Positions 1-11,290 of a stretch of 64,000 nt of DNA are shown here, in pieces. Numbering within the stretch: the first letter of the stretch is position 1; each line of letters opens with the position of its first letter. Source of the DNA: Phocoena phocoena. Taxonomy: Eukaryota; Chordata; Mammalia; Artiodactyla; Phocoenidae. The notes below the pieces were generated by a model. The model saw only the letters and a program-made list of their open reading frames with translations. It searched no databases and was not told the DNA's origin. The DNA lies in NCBI RefSeq assembly GCF_963924675.1, contig NC_089220.1, positions 59,964,639 through 60,028,638 on the forward strand, given 5' to 3'. The position numbers were made by a program, and so were the translations under genes.

Positions 1-240
1 TTAACACACATCTATTGAGCATCCACTGTCAGCACTGACATGGACTCCAGGTATGCAGTGAGGGACAAAACAGAGTTCCTGACCTCATGGAAGTTACCCC
101 TGGGGGGAAGGCGGACATATAAAGCAAATAGCCACACAAATCCATGTATGATTGCTCACTACGGTTAAGTGCTATGAAGTGGAGTCTCTGTGTAGAGTCC
201 TAGGGGCAAGAGGGTGCTCGTCACCTTGAGGAATTAAAGA
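1..240 (-). repeat. L2 LINE fragment (antisense)
   Basis: The order of short landmarks matches the reverse complement of the L2 3' region: a 'tattgagcatcca' start, 'gggacaaaacagagttcctgacctcatgg', a purine-rich block, then 'aagtgctatgaag'. It is old and diverged, and the window edge cuts it. The call is by eye against the remembered family pattern. Confidence 0.5.
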
Positions 241-269
241 AGCCATGTGCCCCTGGGGTGTGGAACCAA

Positions 270-470
270 TGAGGATGACATCGTAAATGCTTAAATAATG
301 CTCTCAACATACTAGACCCAGTGCCAAGAGTTTTACTGACCTTAATTAAGTCTCTACTACCACCGTGTGAGATCAATACCATTACTGTCTTTATTTCATA
401 GATCAGGGCACAGAGAGGGTAAGCAAATTGCCCAGAGTTTTCACGGGTAGAGGGTTTGAACACAGAAGGT
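270..470 (-). repeat. MIR SINE (antisense)
   Basis: Reverse-oriented MIR core: 'cagtgccaagagttttactga', then 'tttcatagatcagggcacagagagggtaagcaaattgccc', then the 'ggtttgaacacagaaggtct' end. The tRNA-like part lies at the right, so the element reads on the minus strand. Confidence 0.6.
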
Positions 471-1464
471 CTTCATCACTGCCCTGCATTGCCCTCCTAC
501 AGGGGGAAGAGGGCAGGGCCCAGACAGGTCACACAGGTTGGCAGCTTGATCTTCCCTTCTCTCTTTATAATAACATGCAGCTTCAAAGTTTTAATCACTA
601 TGTGAAAGAACAGGAGGTTAACTGAATTAGAAATAATGGTGAAATAAAATAATACTGTATCATAAGACAATGTGTAGTCCTGTAAGTAAACTTTCAAAAT
701 GCGTAGCCATATTGCCATTTGCAAAGATTTCTCCATGAGGGGTTACACATGGAAGAAAATAACCATAAACTATTTTCACGTCACAGCATGGAAGATTCAG
801 GTCTTCATTTTCTGAACCATGATATTAATATGCCCTTTCTATAATTCATGAGGGATGTGTAACTGGTACAACCCAATGAGGAGACCTAGCTCCTTAGTAT
901 TTTCTAAGGCAGGAAAACTGTGCATCAAGAGTTTAGATATCACAGCAGGTTGTGAAGAAATGGAATTTTGTATGATTTTTTTTGGTCATTCAGAGTAGAT
1001 TAGTTTCGCTGTGAATTTATTTTTAAGCTTTAAATAGTGAATGACTATAAGCAAATATATTAAAAAATTTTGATTTAATTACCTACTTATGCCACATACA
1101 TTTCCCAGTGTAGAAACCAAGCCTTTGGATATGTTATTACTGTCATAGTTCTGCAAGTGACAGTGCTGTGGAAGAGAGCATAGCAGGCACAGGGCTGCTC
1201 CGTATCACACCGAGCAATCCAGAAGTCTCCAAGCAGTGACAGTGTCTGATGAGAAACTCAGAAAGGAATAGATAAGGAGGTTTTAAGTTTCACGGTCTGT
1301 GCTTTTCAGGGCTTTGTCTTTTGTGACTGGGTTTTAACAAATGTCATGGTTCATAGTAGGCAGAAAGAGAAGGAAAAACATGAGTAAACCACAAGCTGAG
1401 TAATACGTCTTCAAGAAGCTTTAAGTTGCCCGTTTGGAGTTTTGATTATTATAGACTCACTTGA
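471..1464. other. No gene or clear repeat recognised
   Basis: AT-rich non-coding sequence. The reading frames here are short (at most about 80 codons) and have no recognisable motif. I see no splice-flanked exon, no simple repeat and no transposon terminus. Confidence 0.5.
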
Positions 1465-1600
1465 ATTTTCCCCTTTAAGGATGAAAAACAAAGCTGACAC
1501 ATCAAGTGAATTTAACAAGGTCATATATCAAGGTGGTAGCAGCAGAGCAAGACTTGGTGCCCAGCTCTCCTGACTCTCAGGTGGTGCTGTCTGCATTTGG
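1465..1600 (-). repeat. Probable MIR fragment (antisense)
   Basis: A degraded version of the antisense MIR core is visible: 'gatgaaaaacaaagctgacac', 'aacaaggtcatatatc', 'gcagagcaagacttggtgcccagctctcctgactc'. It is weaker than the copy near position 400. Confidence 0.4.
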
Positions 1601-2435
1601 GGTCAGGCATGTGTGTGAGACAGAGTGCATGAAATCAGAAATACAATATCCAATGTTTAAGGAAAACACATATCCAGAGAAAACAGAAAGTCCAAAACTT
1701 ATGGTATATATATGTGGTTTATGAAGCAAAGATAGTTGATAGAAATATGATGTTGGAATAATATATGAACAATATCCTACTATTGTTAAAAATAAAACAT
1801 CTTGATAAGGTGACACTTATAGTCCTTCTTTTTGATGTAACCAATCTTTTCAAAGACTAAAACACTTTATGAATAGATTTTTCGTTTGAAAAATATTAGG
1901 GTCCGTTCATGAATTCATTATGCCCTTATCCATTCTCAACCATGAAGATCTCCCCTCTTTCCTATGAGAACCCAGGATGATCTACTGGTGTGCTGCTGTG
2001 TGAAGCCCACTCAGGCCCCACTAGAGCTGTGGTGTACTGTGGGGATGTGCAGGGTGAAGGGAATAAGTGTATCTGCCTTTTATTATTGCTGTGAGCCTGC
2101 AATCATAAGCAATGTCAGTAATAAAATACTTCTCCCTGCTGGAGCTGACTGCACCATCCCCTTCCACCTTGTTATACCACTGCTCTAGGGAACTGTGAAC
2201 AAACCAAATCCAAGGGCAGGGAAGAGGGAGAGAGGAGTAAGAATTTTCACCTAGATACTAACGTTTGCTTCTCTACTGGTCTCCAGACTGGGCTCTAGAA
2301 CATCCAAGAAAATCAACTGAAAGTGAATGGTACTAACATAAGAAGTGAGATTTTTTTGTTACAAGTAAATGTTAATAAAAAGAATAAAATCATAACTAAA
2401 AAGCTTTCCTCTATACAGTAGAAAATCAGGTATAA
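1601..2435. other. No gene or clear repeat recognised
   Basis: Mixed AT-rich sequence with only short open frames and no recognisable domain, RNA or transposon end. Confidence 0.45.
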
Positions 2436-2439
2436 AATA

Positions 2440-3130
2440 TAGCAAGAAACCATCACTTTCATAGTAACAACAAAAACTTTAAAATATCTAGAAATAAATT
2501 TTACCTCAAATGCATAATATCTATATGAAGGAAAACTATAAAACTTTACTGAACTTCAAAAGAAGACTTGAATAACTGGTGGGGCATACCATATTCTTGG
2601 TGGAAAAGGTATTTCTTTCCTCTGAGTCTATCAGTATAATGCAATTCCAATAAAAATCCAATAGAATTTAAAATATTTCTTTTTAATTTGACTTTGGACA
2701 TGATAATAGCCTCTTTGTCCTTTAGTTCAAGAATAAAGTGATCAATCTTTCTTGAAGACATTTTGGAAATATGAATACTGGCCTTAAAATGCTCATATAT
2801 CTTAACTTAGTAATTTCACTACTAAGATTTTACTAGATAAGTAATTGGAGATGATCATTAAACTCCACGTGTGAGATGATTTGTTAATGTTTTATTTAAA
2901 AAATTGGCAAAAACAACAGGGTAATTAGCTTAAGTATATTTTCGTATAAACATGAGGTGAAGTATATTGCTATTAAAACTTATATTTTGAATACTAATTA
3001 ATGACATGGAAAATTAAATGTACAATTACATAAAGTACTCCATTAAAATACATACACATATACACACAAACATGCAAAGAACATCTGTAGGTGAAGAAAA
3101 TATATGGAAGTATATCTAGTAGTTATGTCA
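2440..3130 (+). mobile_element. Old L1M fragment, ORF2 end to 3' region (sense)
   Basis: Sense-strand L1 ORF2 landmarks appear in order. 'aaatatctagaaataaatttt' and 'gaaaactataaaacttta' come first, followed by the 'atgcaattccaataaaaatccaata' block, and then a 3' region with 'taatgacatggaaaattaaatg' near 3000. It is heavily mutated with no usable frame. It is one of few plus-strand L1 pieces in the window. Confidence 0.5.
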
Positions 3131-3134
3131 GGTT

Positions 3135-3345
3135 GGTGAAGTCGTAAATCAGATGTGGGTTTAAATTTCACTTTCCAGCTGTGAGATCCTGGGTTAAATG
3201 GCACTGTTACTTCAGGGCTTAATTTCCTTATGTGTGAAATGAAGTAAATGGCAATAAGGTTTTTGTGAAGGTTAAATTAGCTCATATATGCTTTGCATAT
3301 AACAAGTATATAACAAGTGCTCAATAAATGGTATTTATCATCAAT
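3135..3345 (+). repeat. MIR SINE (sense)
   Basis: Sense MIR. It contains 'cagatgtgggtttaaatttcactttccagctgtgagatcctgggt', then 'ttaatttccttatgtgtgaaatg', and ends in 'acaagtgctcaataaatgg'. The closing 'gctcaataaatg' is the hallmark of the MIR/L2 3' end. Confidence 0.65.
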
Positions 3346-4045
3346 AATTAATATTATAGATTTTTATATTTTTAAAATTCATTTTGTTATTTTTTCCAGT
3401 TTTATTGAGAGAAAATTGACATACATCACTGTATAAGTTTAAGGCATAGAGCATGATGATTTGATTTACATATATTGTGAAATGATAATCATAATACATT
3501 TAACTAACATTCATATTCTTGTATAGATACAATAAAAAAGAAAGAAGAAAAGAATAAAGGAAAATTTTCCTTGTGATGAGAATTCTTAGGATTTACTGTT
3601 TTAACAACTTTCCTATGTATGATATCATACAGCACTGTTAGCTATAGTCATCATATTGTACATTACATCCCTAATACTTATTTATCTAAATTTATCTTAT
3701 AACTGGAAACTTGTACCTTTTGACCATCTTCCTTCACTTTCCCCTCACCCCAACCCTCACCTATGGTAACCACAAGTCTAATCTCTTTTTCTATGACTTT
3801 GTTTTTGTTTTATTAGATTCCACATATAAGTGAGATCATACTGTATTTGTCTTTCTCTGTCTGACTTATTTCACTTAGCATAATGCCTTCAGAGTCCACC
3901 CATGTTGTTGCAGATTATGGCTGAATAATATTTCATTGTATATGTATAACACTTCTTTATCCATTCATTTACTGATGGACACTTAGGTTATTTCCACATC
4001 TTGGCTATTGTAAATAGTGCTGCTATGAACATGGGAGTGCAGGAT

Positions 4046-4620
4046 TTTTTTTTTTTCTTTTTTAACTTCTTTATTGGAGTATAATTGCTTTACAATGGTG
4101 TGTTAGTGTGAATCAGCAATACATATACATATATCCCCATATCCCCTCCCTCTTGTGTCTCCCTCCCACCCTCCCTATCCCACCCCTGTAGGTGGTCACA
4201 AAGCACCGAGCTTATCTCCCTGTGCTATGCAGCTGCTTCCTGGTAGCTATCTGTTTTACATTTGGTAGTGCATATATGTCCATGCCACTCTATCACTTAG
4301 TCCCAGCTTACCTTTCCCCCCTCCGTGTCCTCAAGTCCATTCTCTATGTCTGTGTCTTTATTCCTGTCCTGCCCCTAGGTTCTTAAGAACCTTTTTTTTT
4401 TTTTTAGATTCCATATATATGTGTTAGCATACAGTATTTGTTTTTCTCTTTCTGACTTACTTCACTCTGTATGACAGACTCTAGGTCCATCCACCTCACT
4501 ACAAATAACTCAGTTTCGTTTCTGTTTATGGCTGAGTAATATTGCATTGTACATATGTGCCACATCTTCTTTATCCATTATCTGTCGATGGACACTTAGG
4601 TTCCTCCCATGTCCTGGCTG
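4046..4620 (-). mobile_element. Younger 5'-truncated L1 3' end nested in the old L1
   Basis: It starts with a T-rich tract, then 'aacttctttattggagtataattgctttacaa', the reverse complement of the common cetartiodactyl L1 3' terminus. It runs through the 3'UTR into the ORF2 C-terminus and stops at 'catgtcctggctg'. The old L1 then resumes at 'tttcatttcctttcgatata', the text expected after 'aacatgggagtgcag'. About 570 bp long. No clean TSD is visible. Confidence 0.75.
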
Positions 4621-5680
4621 TTTCATTTCCTTTCGATATATTTCCCAGAAATAGAACTGCTGGATCATATAGTAGTCTTATTTTTAATTTTTTGAAGATC
4701 CTTCATACAGTTTTTCATAGTGGCTGTACCAGTTTACAGTCCCACCAACAGTGCACAAGGATTCCCTTTTCTCCATATCCATGCCAGTATTTATCTCTTA
4801 TCTTTTTGATAATGACCATTGTAAAGGTGTGAGGTGGTAACTCATTGTGGTTTTAATTTGCATTTCTCTAATGACTAGTGATGTTGAGCATGTTTTCATG
4901 TTCCTGTTGACCTTTCATATATCTTCTCTAGAAAAATGTCTCTTCAGGTCCTTTGCCCATTATTTAATTGGGTTATTATTATTTTGCCATCAACTTGTAT
5001 GAGTTATTTATATATTTTGGATATTAACCCCTTATCAGACATATGGTCTGAAAATATTTTTTCCCATTCTGTAGGTTGTCTTTTCACTTTGCTGATGATT
5101 TGTTTTGCTGTGCAGAAGCTTTTTAGTTTGATGTAGTCCACTTATTTATATTTTGTTGCTTGTGCTTTAGGTGTCATATCCAAAAAATATGACCCATGTC
5201 AAGGAGCTTTTTTCCCATGTTTTCTTCCAGGAGTATCATAGTTTCAGATCTTACATTTAAGTCTTTAATCCATTTTGAGTTAATTTTTGTGAGTGGTATA
5301 AGATATGGGTCCAGCTTCATTCTTTTTCATGTTAATATCCAATTCTCCCCATTTATTGAAGAGACTGTGTTTTCTGCGTTGAGTATTCCTGCCTCCCTTG
5401 TCAAGTATTAGTTGACTGTATATGCTTGGGTTTTTTCTGGGCTCCTGATTCTGTCCATTGGTCTATTTGTCTTTTTATGCTAGTACCATACTGTTTTGAT
5501 GACTATAGCTTTACAGTATAGTTTGAAATCAGGAAGTGTGATAACTCCTGCTTTTGTGCTTTTGCAGGGTTTCTGTGGCTATTTAAGGTCTTTTTTGGTT
5601 CCATATAAATTTTAGAAGTGTTTTTTCTACTTCTGTCAAAAATGCCATTAAAATCTTGATGGGATTACATTGAATCTATA

Positions 5681-5784
5681 GATGGCTTTCAGTAGTTTTG
5701 ACATTTTAACAATACTGTACTAATTTTTTCAATAAGATGGCTTTTGGGAGTACTGACATATTAACAATATTAATTTTTTCAATC
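5681..5784. repeat. 55-bp tandem duplication inside old L1 ORF2
   Basis: Two diverged copies, 5681-5735 and 5736-5784, both begin 'gatggcttt' and end 'taattttttcaat'. L1 normally has one such block at this point, just before the 'ccatgaacatggga' text, so this is a local duplication in this copy. Confidence 0.55.
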
Positions 5785-6035
5785 CATGAACATGGGATAC
5801 CTTTCTGTTTACTTGTGTCTTTGATTTCTTTCATCAATGTTTTGTAATTTTCAGTGTAGAGATCTTTAACCTCCTAAATTATATTTATTCCTAGGTATTT
5901 TATTGTTTTTGGTGCTATTGCAAAAGACATAAATTTTCTTTGTTTTTCAGGAATTTTGTTGTTAGTACATAGAAATGCTACTGATTTCTGTATGTTAATT
6001 TTGTATCTTGCAACTTTACTGAATTTATTGATTAA

Positions 6036-7124
6036 CTCTAACAGTTTTTTTTAACATCTTTATTGGAGTATAATTGCTTTACAATGTTGTGTTAATTTCT
6101 GCTGTATAACAAAGTGAACCAGCTATATGCATACGTATATCCCCATATCCCCCACCTCTTGCGTCTCCCTCCCACCCTCCTTATCCCACTCCTCTAGGTG
6201 GTTGCAAAGCACCAAGCTGATCTCCTTATGCTATGCAGCTTCTTCCCACTAGCTATCTGTTTTACATTTGGTAGTGTGTATATGTCAGTGTTACTCTCTC
6301 ACTTCATCCCAGCTTACCCTCCCCCCTCCTAGTGTCCTCAAGTCCATTCTCTACGTTTGCTTCTTTATTCCTGTCCTGCCCCTAGGTTCATCAGAACCAC
6401 TTTGTTTTTTTAGATTCCATATATATGTGTTAGCATTTGGTATTTGTTTTTCTCTTTCTGACTTACTTCACTCTGTATTACAGACTCTAGGTCCATCCAA
6501 CTCACTACAAATAACTCAGTTTCATTTCTTTTTATGGCTGAGTAATATTCCATTGTATATATGTGCCACATCTTCTTTATCCATTCACCTGTTGATGGAC
6601 TCTTAGGTTGCTTCCATGTCCTGGCTATTGTAAATAGTGCTGCAATGAACATTGTACAATGAAGAAAAGACAGCCTCTTCAATAAGTGGTGCTGGGAAAA
6701 TTGGACAGCTACGTGTAAAAGAATGAAATTAGAACACTTCCTAACACCATACACAAAAATAAACTCAAAATGGATTAAAGACCTAAATGTAAGGCCAGAC
6801 ACTATCAAACTCTTAGAGGAAAACATAGGCAGAACACTCTATGACATAAATCACAGCAAGCTCCTTTTTGACCCACCTCCCAGAGAAATGGAAATAAAAA
6901 CAAAAATAAACAAATGGGATGTAATGAAACTTCAAAGCTTTTGCACAGTAAAGGAAACCATATAAAAGACGAAAAGACAGCCCTCAGAATGGGAGAAAAT
7001 ATTTACAAATGAATCAGTTGACAAAGGATTAATGTCCAAAATATACAAGCAACTTATGTAGCTCAATATCAAAAAACACCAAACAACCCAATCCAAAAAT
7101 GGGCAGAAGCTCTAACAGTTTTTT
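6036..7124 (-). mobile_element. L1 insertion with 5' inversion (twin priming) and exact 15-bp TSD
   Basis: The 15-bp TSD 'ctctaacagtttttt' occurs at 6036-6050 and again at 7110-7124. Between them, 6051-6654 is antisense L1 3' end: the 3'UTR and ORF2 C-terminus, ending at 'ctgcaatgaacattg'. From about 6655 to 7109 the sequence flips to sense L1 ORF2. An open frame of 80 codons there reads as the region just upstream in L1 RNA ([16 protein letters not shown] and [15 protein letters not shown]). An inverted 5' part with an intact TSD is the classic outcome of twin priming. The insertion interrupts the older minus-strand L1. Confidence 0.88.
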
Positions 7125-7275
7125 GGTAGAGTTGTTATATTTTCTATATATAAAATCATGTTGTCTGTAAATAGAAACAATTTTACTTTCTCCTTTCCAA
7201 TTCTGGTATATCTTTTTTCTTGCCTGATTGCTCTAGCTAGGACTTCCAGTAGTATGTTGAATAAGCGTGGTGGGA

Positions 7276-7842
7276 GTGGGCACCCTTGGCTTTTTTTTGT
7301 GTGTGTGACATTATTTGTATTTTGTTAATTGAAAAATAAAAAGGTTAATTTGATACATGGCTCTTTCAAAATTATCAGAATGGCTATGTAATACTGGCAT
7401 GTAGCCATGCTTTTCTTCTTATTCCTTGAGTGAGTTGATGTTGCAGAGACTGATTTTTCAAGTCTATCCTTTAAAAATTAGGTACTGCCGACTTTTCAGA
7501 AATGACTGAAGAGGTATTACTGCAAGACAGTGGTTGGCGTACTAATGACTTAGAGAGACTTGAAAATGCAAAAATAAGAGACTTTAATTCCTGAACATGT
7601 TAAAATACCACCTCTTCCATAGATGCCTCCAAGCATCAGAAACTCATTAAAGTTTCCAAGTTTTGTTTAGTTTTGTTTGTATATATCTTTTAAATAAATA
7701 ATAACAGGCTATTATAAAACTTTATAATGCAAATTGATGGAGGATTAAGTCTTAAGATAAATTAACAACTAAAATAATTTTCACCAGCTGAATTCCCCAG
7801 AATACCTCCTCTCCTACTTTAAGGCCTGTGTGGGCACCCTTG
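7276..7842. mobile_element. 541-bp non-L1 insert with 13-bp TSD; candidate processed retrocopy
   Basis: The word 'gtgggcacccttg' at 7276-7288 is repeated at 7830-7842, and the old L1 reads across it without loss. The insert (7289-7829) is not L1 or a known SINE. Its left end has a T-run ('gctttttttt'), so the tail would be minus-oriented. On the plus strand, however, 7501-7590 reads as a 28-codon frame from an ATG to TGA (MTEEVLLQDSGWRTNDLERL and on), followed by AT-rich sequence like a 3'UTR. One explanation is a twin-primed mRNA copy with its 5' part inverted. I do not recognise the parent gene. It could instead be an unspliced or non-coding RNA copy. Confidence 0.42.
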
Positions 7843-9974
7843 TCTTGTTCCTGCTCTTACAAAAAGAGATTTCACCCTTTCACCACTGATTATGTTAGCT
7901 GTAGTCTTGTCATATATGGCCTTTGTTATGTTGAGATATGTTCCTTCTCTGCCTAATTTGTTAATAGTTTTTATCATGAATGAATGTTGAATTTTGTCAC
8001 ATGCTTTATCTGCATCTATTGAGATGATCATATTCTTTTCTTTTATACTTTTAATGTGATGTATCACATTGCTTGATTTTCATATGTTGAACCATCTTTA
8101 CTTCCCAGGGATAAATCCCACTTGATCATGTGAATGATCCTTTTAATAGGCTGTTGAATTTGGTTTGCTAGTATTTTATTGAGAATTTTTGCATCTATAT
8201 TCATCAGGGATATTGGCCTGTAGTTTTCTTTTTTAGTATTATCCTTTTCTGGTTTTGGTATCTTGACAATACTACCCTCGTAAAATGATTTTGGGAGTGC
8301 ACAGCCCGCCCCCCCCCCAAAAAAAAAAACCCACTTCATTTTGAGAAAGATTGGTGTTAAAATTTTATTTAAATGTTCTGTAAAAATTACCAGTGAAGCC
8401 TTATGGTCCTGGGATTTTCTTTGGGAGATCTTTGATTACTGGTTCAATCTCCTTACTAGTAAGTGATTTATTCAAATATTCTATTTCTTCTTGCTTCAAT
8501 CTTGGTAAGAAGAAAGAATGTTTCTAAGACTTTTTTCCATTTCTTCTAGGTTGTCTAGTTTGTTGGCATATACTTGTTCATAGTAGCCTCTTATGATCCT
8601 TTGAATTTCTGTGGTATCAATTGTAATGTCTCCTTTTTCATTTATAATTGTGTTCATTTGGGTCCTTTCTCTTTTTGCCTTGGTTTGTCTAGTTAAGGGT
8701 TTATCAATTTTGTTTATCTTTTAAAAAACCAACTCTTAGTTTGGTTAATCTTTTCTATTGTTTTCCTGTTCTCAATTTCATTTTTTTCTGTTTTTATCTT
8801 TATTATTTCCTTTCTTCTGCTATCTTTGGCCTCAGTTTATTTTTCTTTTTCTAATTCCTTAAAGCATACAGTTATATTGCTTATTTGGGATCTTTCTTGC
8901 TTATTAATGTAGGTGTTCATTGCTACGAACTTCCCTCTTACAACCACCTTTGCTGCATCCCATCCATTTTTGTTTGATTCAAGAGACTTTTTTATATCCC
9001 CTTTAATTTCTTCTTTGATCCATTAGTTGTTCAGGAGAGTGTTGTTTAATTTCCATGTGTTTGTGAATTTTCCAGTTTTCCTCTTGTTACTGATCACTAG
9101 TTTCATGCCATTGTGGTCACAGAAGATACTTGGTATGATTTTAGTCTTCTTGATTTGCTAACACTTGTTTTGTGGCCTAACATGTCGTCTATCCTAGAAA
9201 ATGTTCCATGTGCACTTTAGAAGCATATGTATTCTGCTGTTGTTGGATAGAATATTTTGTATATGTCTGTTAGGTTCATTTGGTCTATTGTGGTGTTCAA
9301 ATCCACTGTTTCCTTTGATTCTCTGTCTAGATGATCTATCCGTTGTTGAGAGTGTGGTATTAAAGTCTCCAACTATTATTGTATTATTGTTTATTTCTCC
9401 TTTGAGTTCTATTGGTTTTTGCTTTATATATTTAGGTGCTCCAATGTTGAGTGTGTAAATGTTTACAATGTTATATCTTTTTGATGTATTGACCCTTTTA
9501 TATAATATATAGTATAATATGACCTTCTTTGTTTCTTTTTACTATTTTTGTTTAAAGTCTACTTTGATATAAGTATGTCTGTCCTTGCTTTTAATGGTTA
9601 CTAGTTGCTTGAAATGTCTTTTTCCATTCTTTCACTCTTGGTCTGTGTATCTTTAAGACTGTAGTGAGTTAGACAGCACATTGTTGAATCTTATTTATTT
9701 TTATCCATTCAGCCATTCTATGTCTTTTGATTGGAGAATTTAATCTATTTACATTTAAAGCAATTATTGATATTTAAATTACTATTGCAGTTTTGTTAAT
9801 TGTTTTCGTGTTGTTCTGTATATTAATTGTTCTTTCTTATTCTGTTGTCTTTTGTGGTATTTTGATGTCATTTGGTATCAGTACACTTCAACTTCTTTAT
9901 CACATTTTTTTGTGTATTACTACAAGAGTTTCCTTTGTGGTTACCATGAGGCTTATATAAAATACCTTAATCTT

Positions 9975-10203
9975 CTAATACCCTATTTTTTTTTTTTGTG
10001 GTACGCAGGCCTCTCACTGTTGTGGCCTCTCCTTTTGTGGAGCACAGGCTCCGGACGTGCAGGCTCAGTGGCCATGGCTCACGGGCCCAGCCGCTCTGCG
10101 GCATGTAGGATCTTCCCGGACCAGGGCACGAACCCGTGTCCCCTGCATCGGCAGGCGGACTCACAACCAGTGTGCCACCAGGGAAGCCCTAATACCCTAT
10201 TTT
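9975..10203 (-). mobile_element. CHR-type tRNA-derived SINE (short, about 200 bp) with 15-bp TSD
   Basis: The TSD 'ctaataccctatttt' lies at 9975-9989 and 10189-10203. The body begins with poly(T) and ends at the right with 'gtgccaccagggaagccc', the reverse complement of the tRNA-like head. The pol III B-box-like word 'ggcacgaaccc' lies near 10,125. This short subtype, ending 'ggtacgcaggcctctcactg' next to the tail, matches copies at 27,163 and 31,818. It landed in the old L1. Confidence 0.92.
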
Positions 10204-10469
10204 AAACTAATAACAATTGAATTTCAATATAACTTGTGGACTTTACTTCTTTTCCTCCTCCTAATTTTAGGTTATTGTTGTTACAATGTACATGTTTTTA
10301 ATATTGTGGCTAATGAATTATTGTAGTTATGGCATTTTTACTACATTCATTTTTTAAACTTTTAAAGTAGAGTTGTGAGTTATGCACCACTATTACCGTA
10401 TTGCAGAATCTAATTATGACTATATATTTACCATTACCAGTGAGGTGTTTTTATGATGTTAATTAGTGT

Positions 10470-11290
10470 CCTTTTACTTTGACTCATAGAACTCCCTTTA
10501 GCATTTCTTGTAAAGGACATCTGGTGGTAATGAACTGCCTCAGCTTTTGTTTGTTCAGGATTGTCTTTAGCCCTTCCTCATTTCTGAAGGACAGTTTCAG
10601 TGGGCATAGAATTCTTGGTTGACAGTTATTTTCTTTTAATATTTTGAATATGTCACCCCATTCTCTCCTGGCCTGAATAGTTTCTGTTAAGAAATCTGCC
10701 AGTTATCTTATGGGACTTCCCTTGTATGTAACTTCTCTTTTTTCTCTTGCTGTTGTTAAAATTGTTTCTTTGTCTTTGACTTTAGACAATTTAATCATAA
10801 TACATCTTGGTGTAGTCCTCCCTATTCAGTTTCACTGTTTTTCATTCTGTTTTCAACTTTTCATTTTTTTTCTTTTTCCTCCTCTGACTGGCTAATTTCC
10901 AATGTCCTATCATCCAGGTTGCTGACTCTTTCTTTTGCATGATCGAGTCTGCTTTTGAAACTCTATTGAATTCTTCAGTTATTATATTTTTCAACCCTCG
11001 ACTTTCTGATTTGTTTTTTTTTTGATGGTTGCTCTTTTCTTGTCATATTTCTCATTTGTTCGTGCATTGTTTTTCTAATTTTGTTTAGTTGTCTGTCTGT
11101 GTTGTCTTGTAATTTACTAAACTCCCTTAATAGAATTATTCTGAATTCTTTGTTTGACAGTTTATAGATCTCCATTTCTTTAAGGTCAGTTATTGGGGCT
11201 TTATTAGTTTTCTTTGGTGGTGTCATATTTACCTTATTTTTTTGATCTTTGATTCTTTCATTGGTATCTGCACTTTTGGGCAATGGGACT
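10470..11290 (-). pseudogene. L1 ORF1 remnant of the old L1
   Basis: Between ORF2 and the 5'UTR, a lysine- and glutamine-rich frame on the minus strand (10,975-11,283) contains EREFSKLQDNTDRQLNKIRK-like coiled-coil sequence (LREFSKLQDNTDRQLNK). That is typical of the N-terminal half of L1 ORF1, the RNA-binding chaperone. The RNA-binding C-terminal part at 10.5-10.9 kb is visible only as nucleotide similarity and is out of frame. Confidence 0.6.

Larger units (their letters stand above)
3900..9900 (-). pseudogene. L1 ORF2 remnant (endonuclease-reverse transcriptase) of the old L1
   Basis: Read on the minus strand, the part nearest 9.0-9.9 kb corresponds to the endonuclease domain and 7.8-8.4 kb to the RT. 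Recognisable short RT stretches include [24 protein letters not shown] and [17 protein letters not shown]. The C-terminal region lies around 4.6-5.3 kb. Frame is lost repeatedly, and foreign DNA sits between the blocks. The ancestral function was nicking target DNA and copying L1 RNA at the nick. No activity is possible now. Confidence 0.75.
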
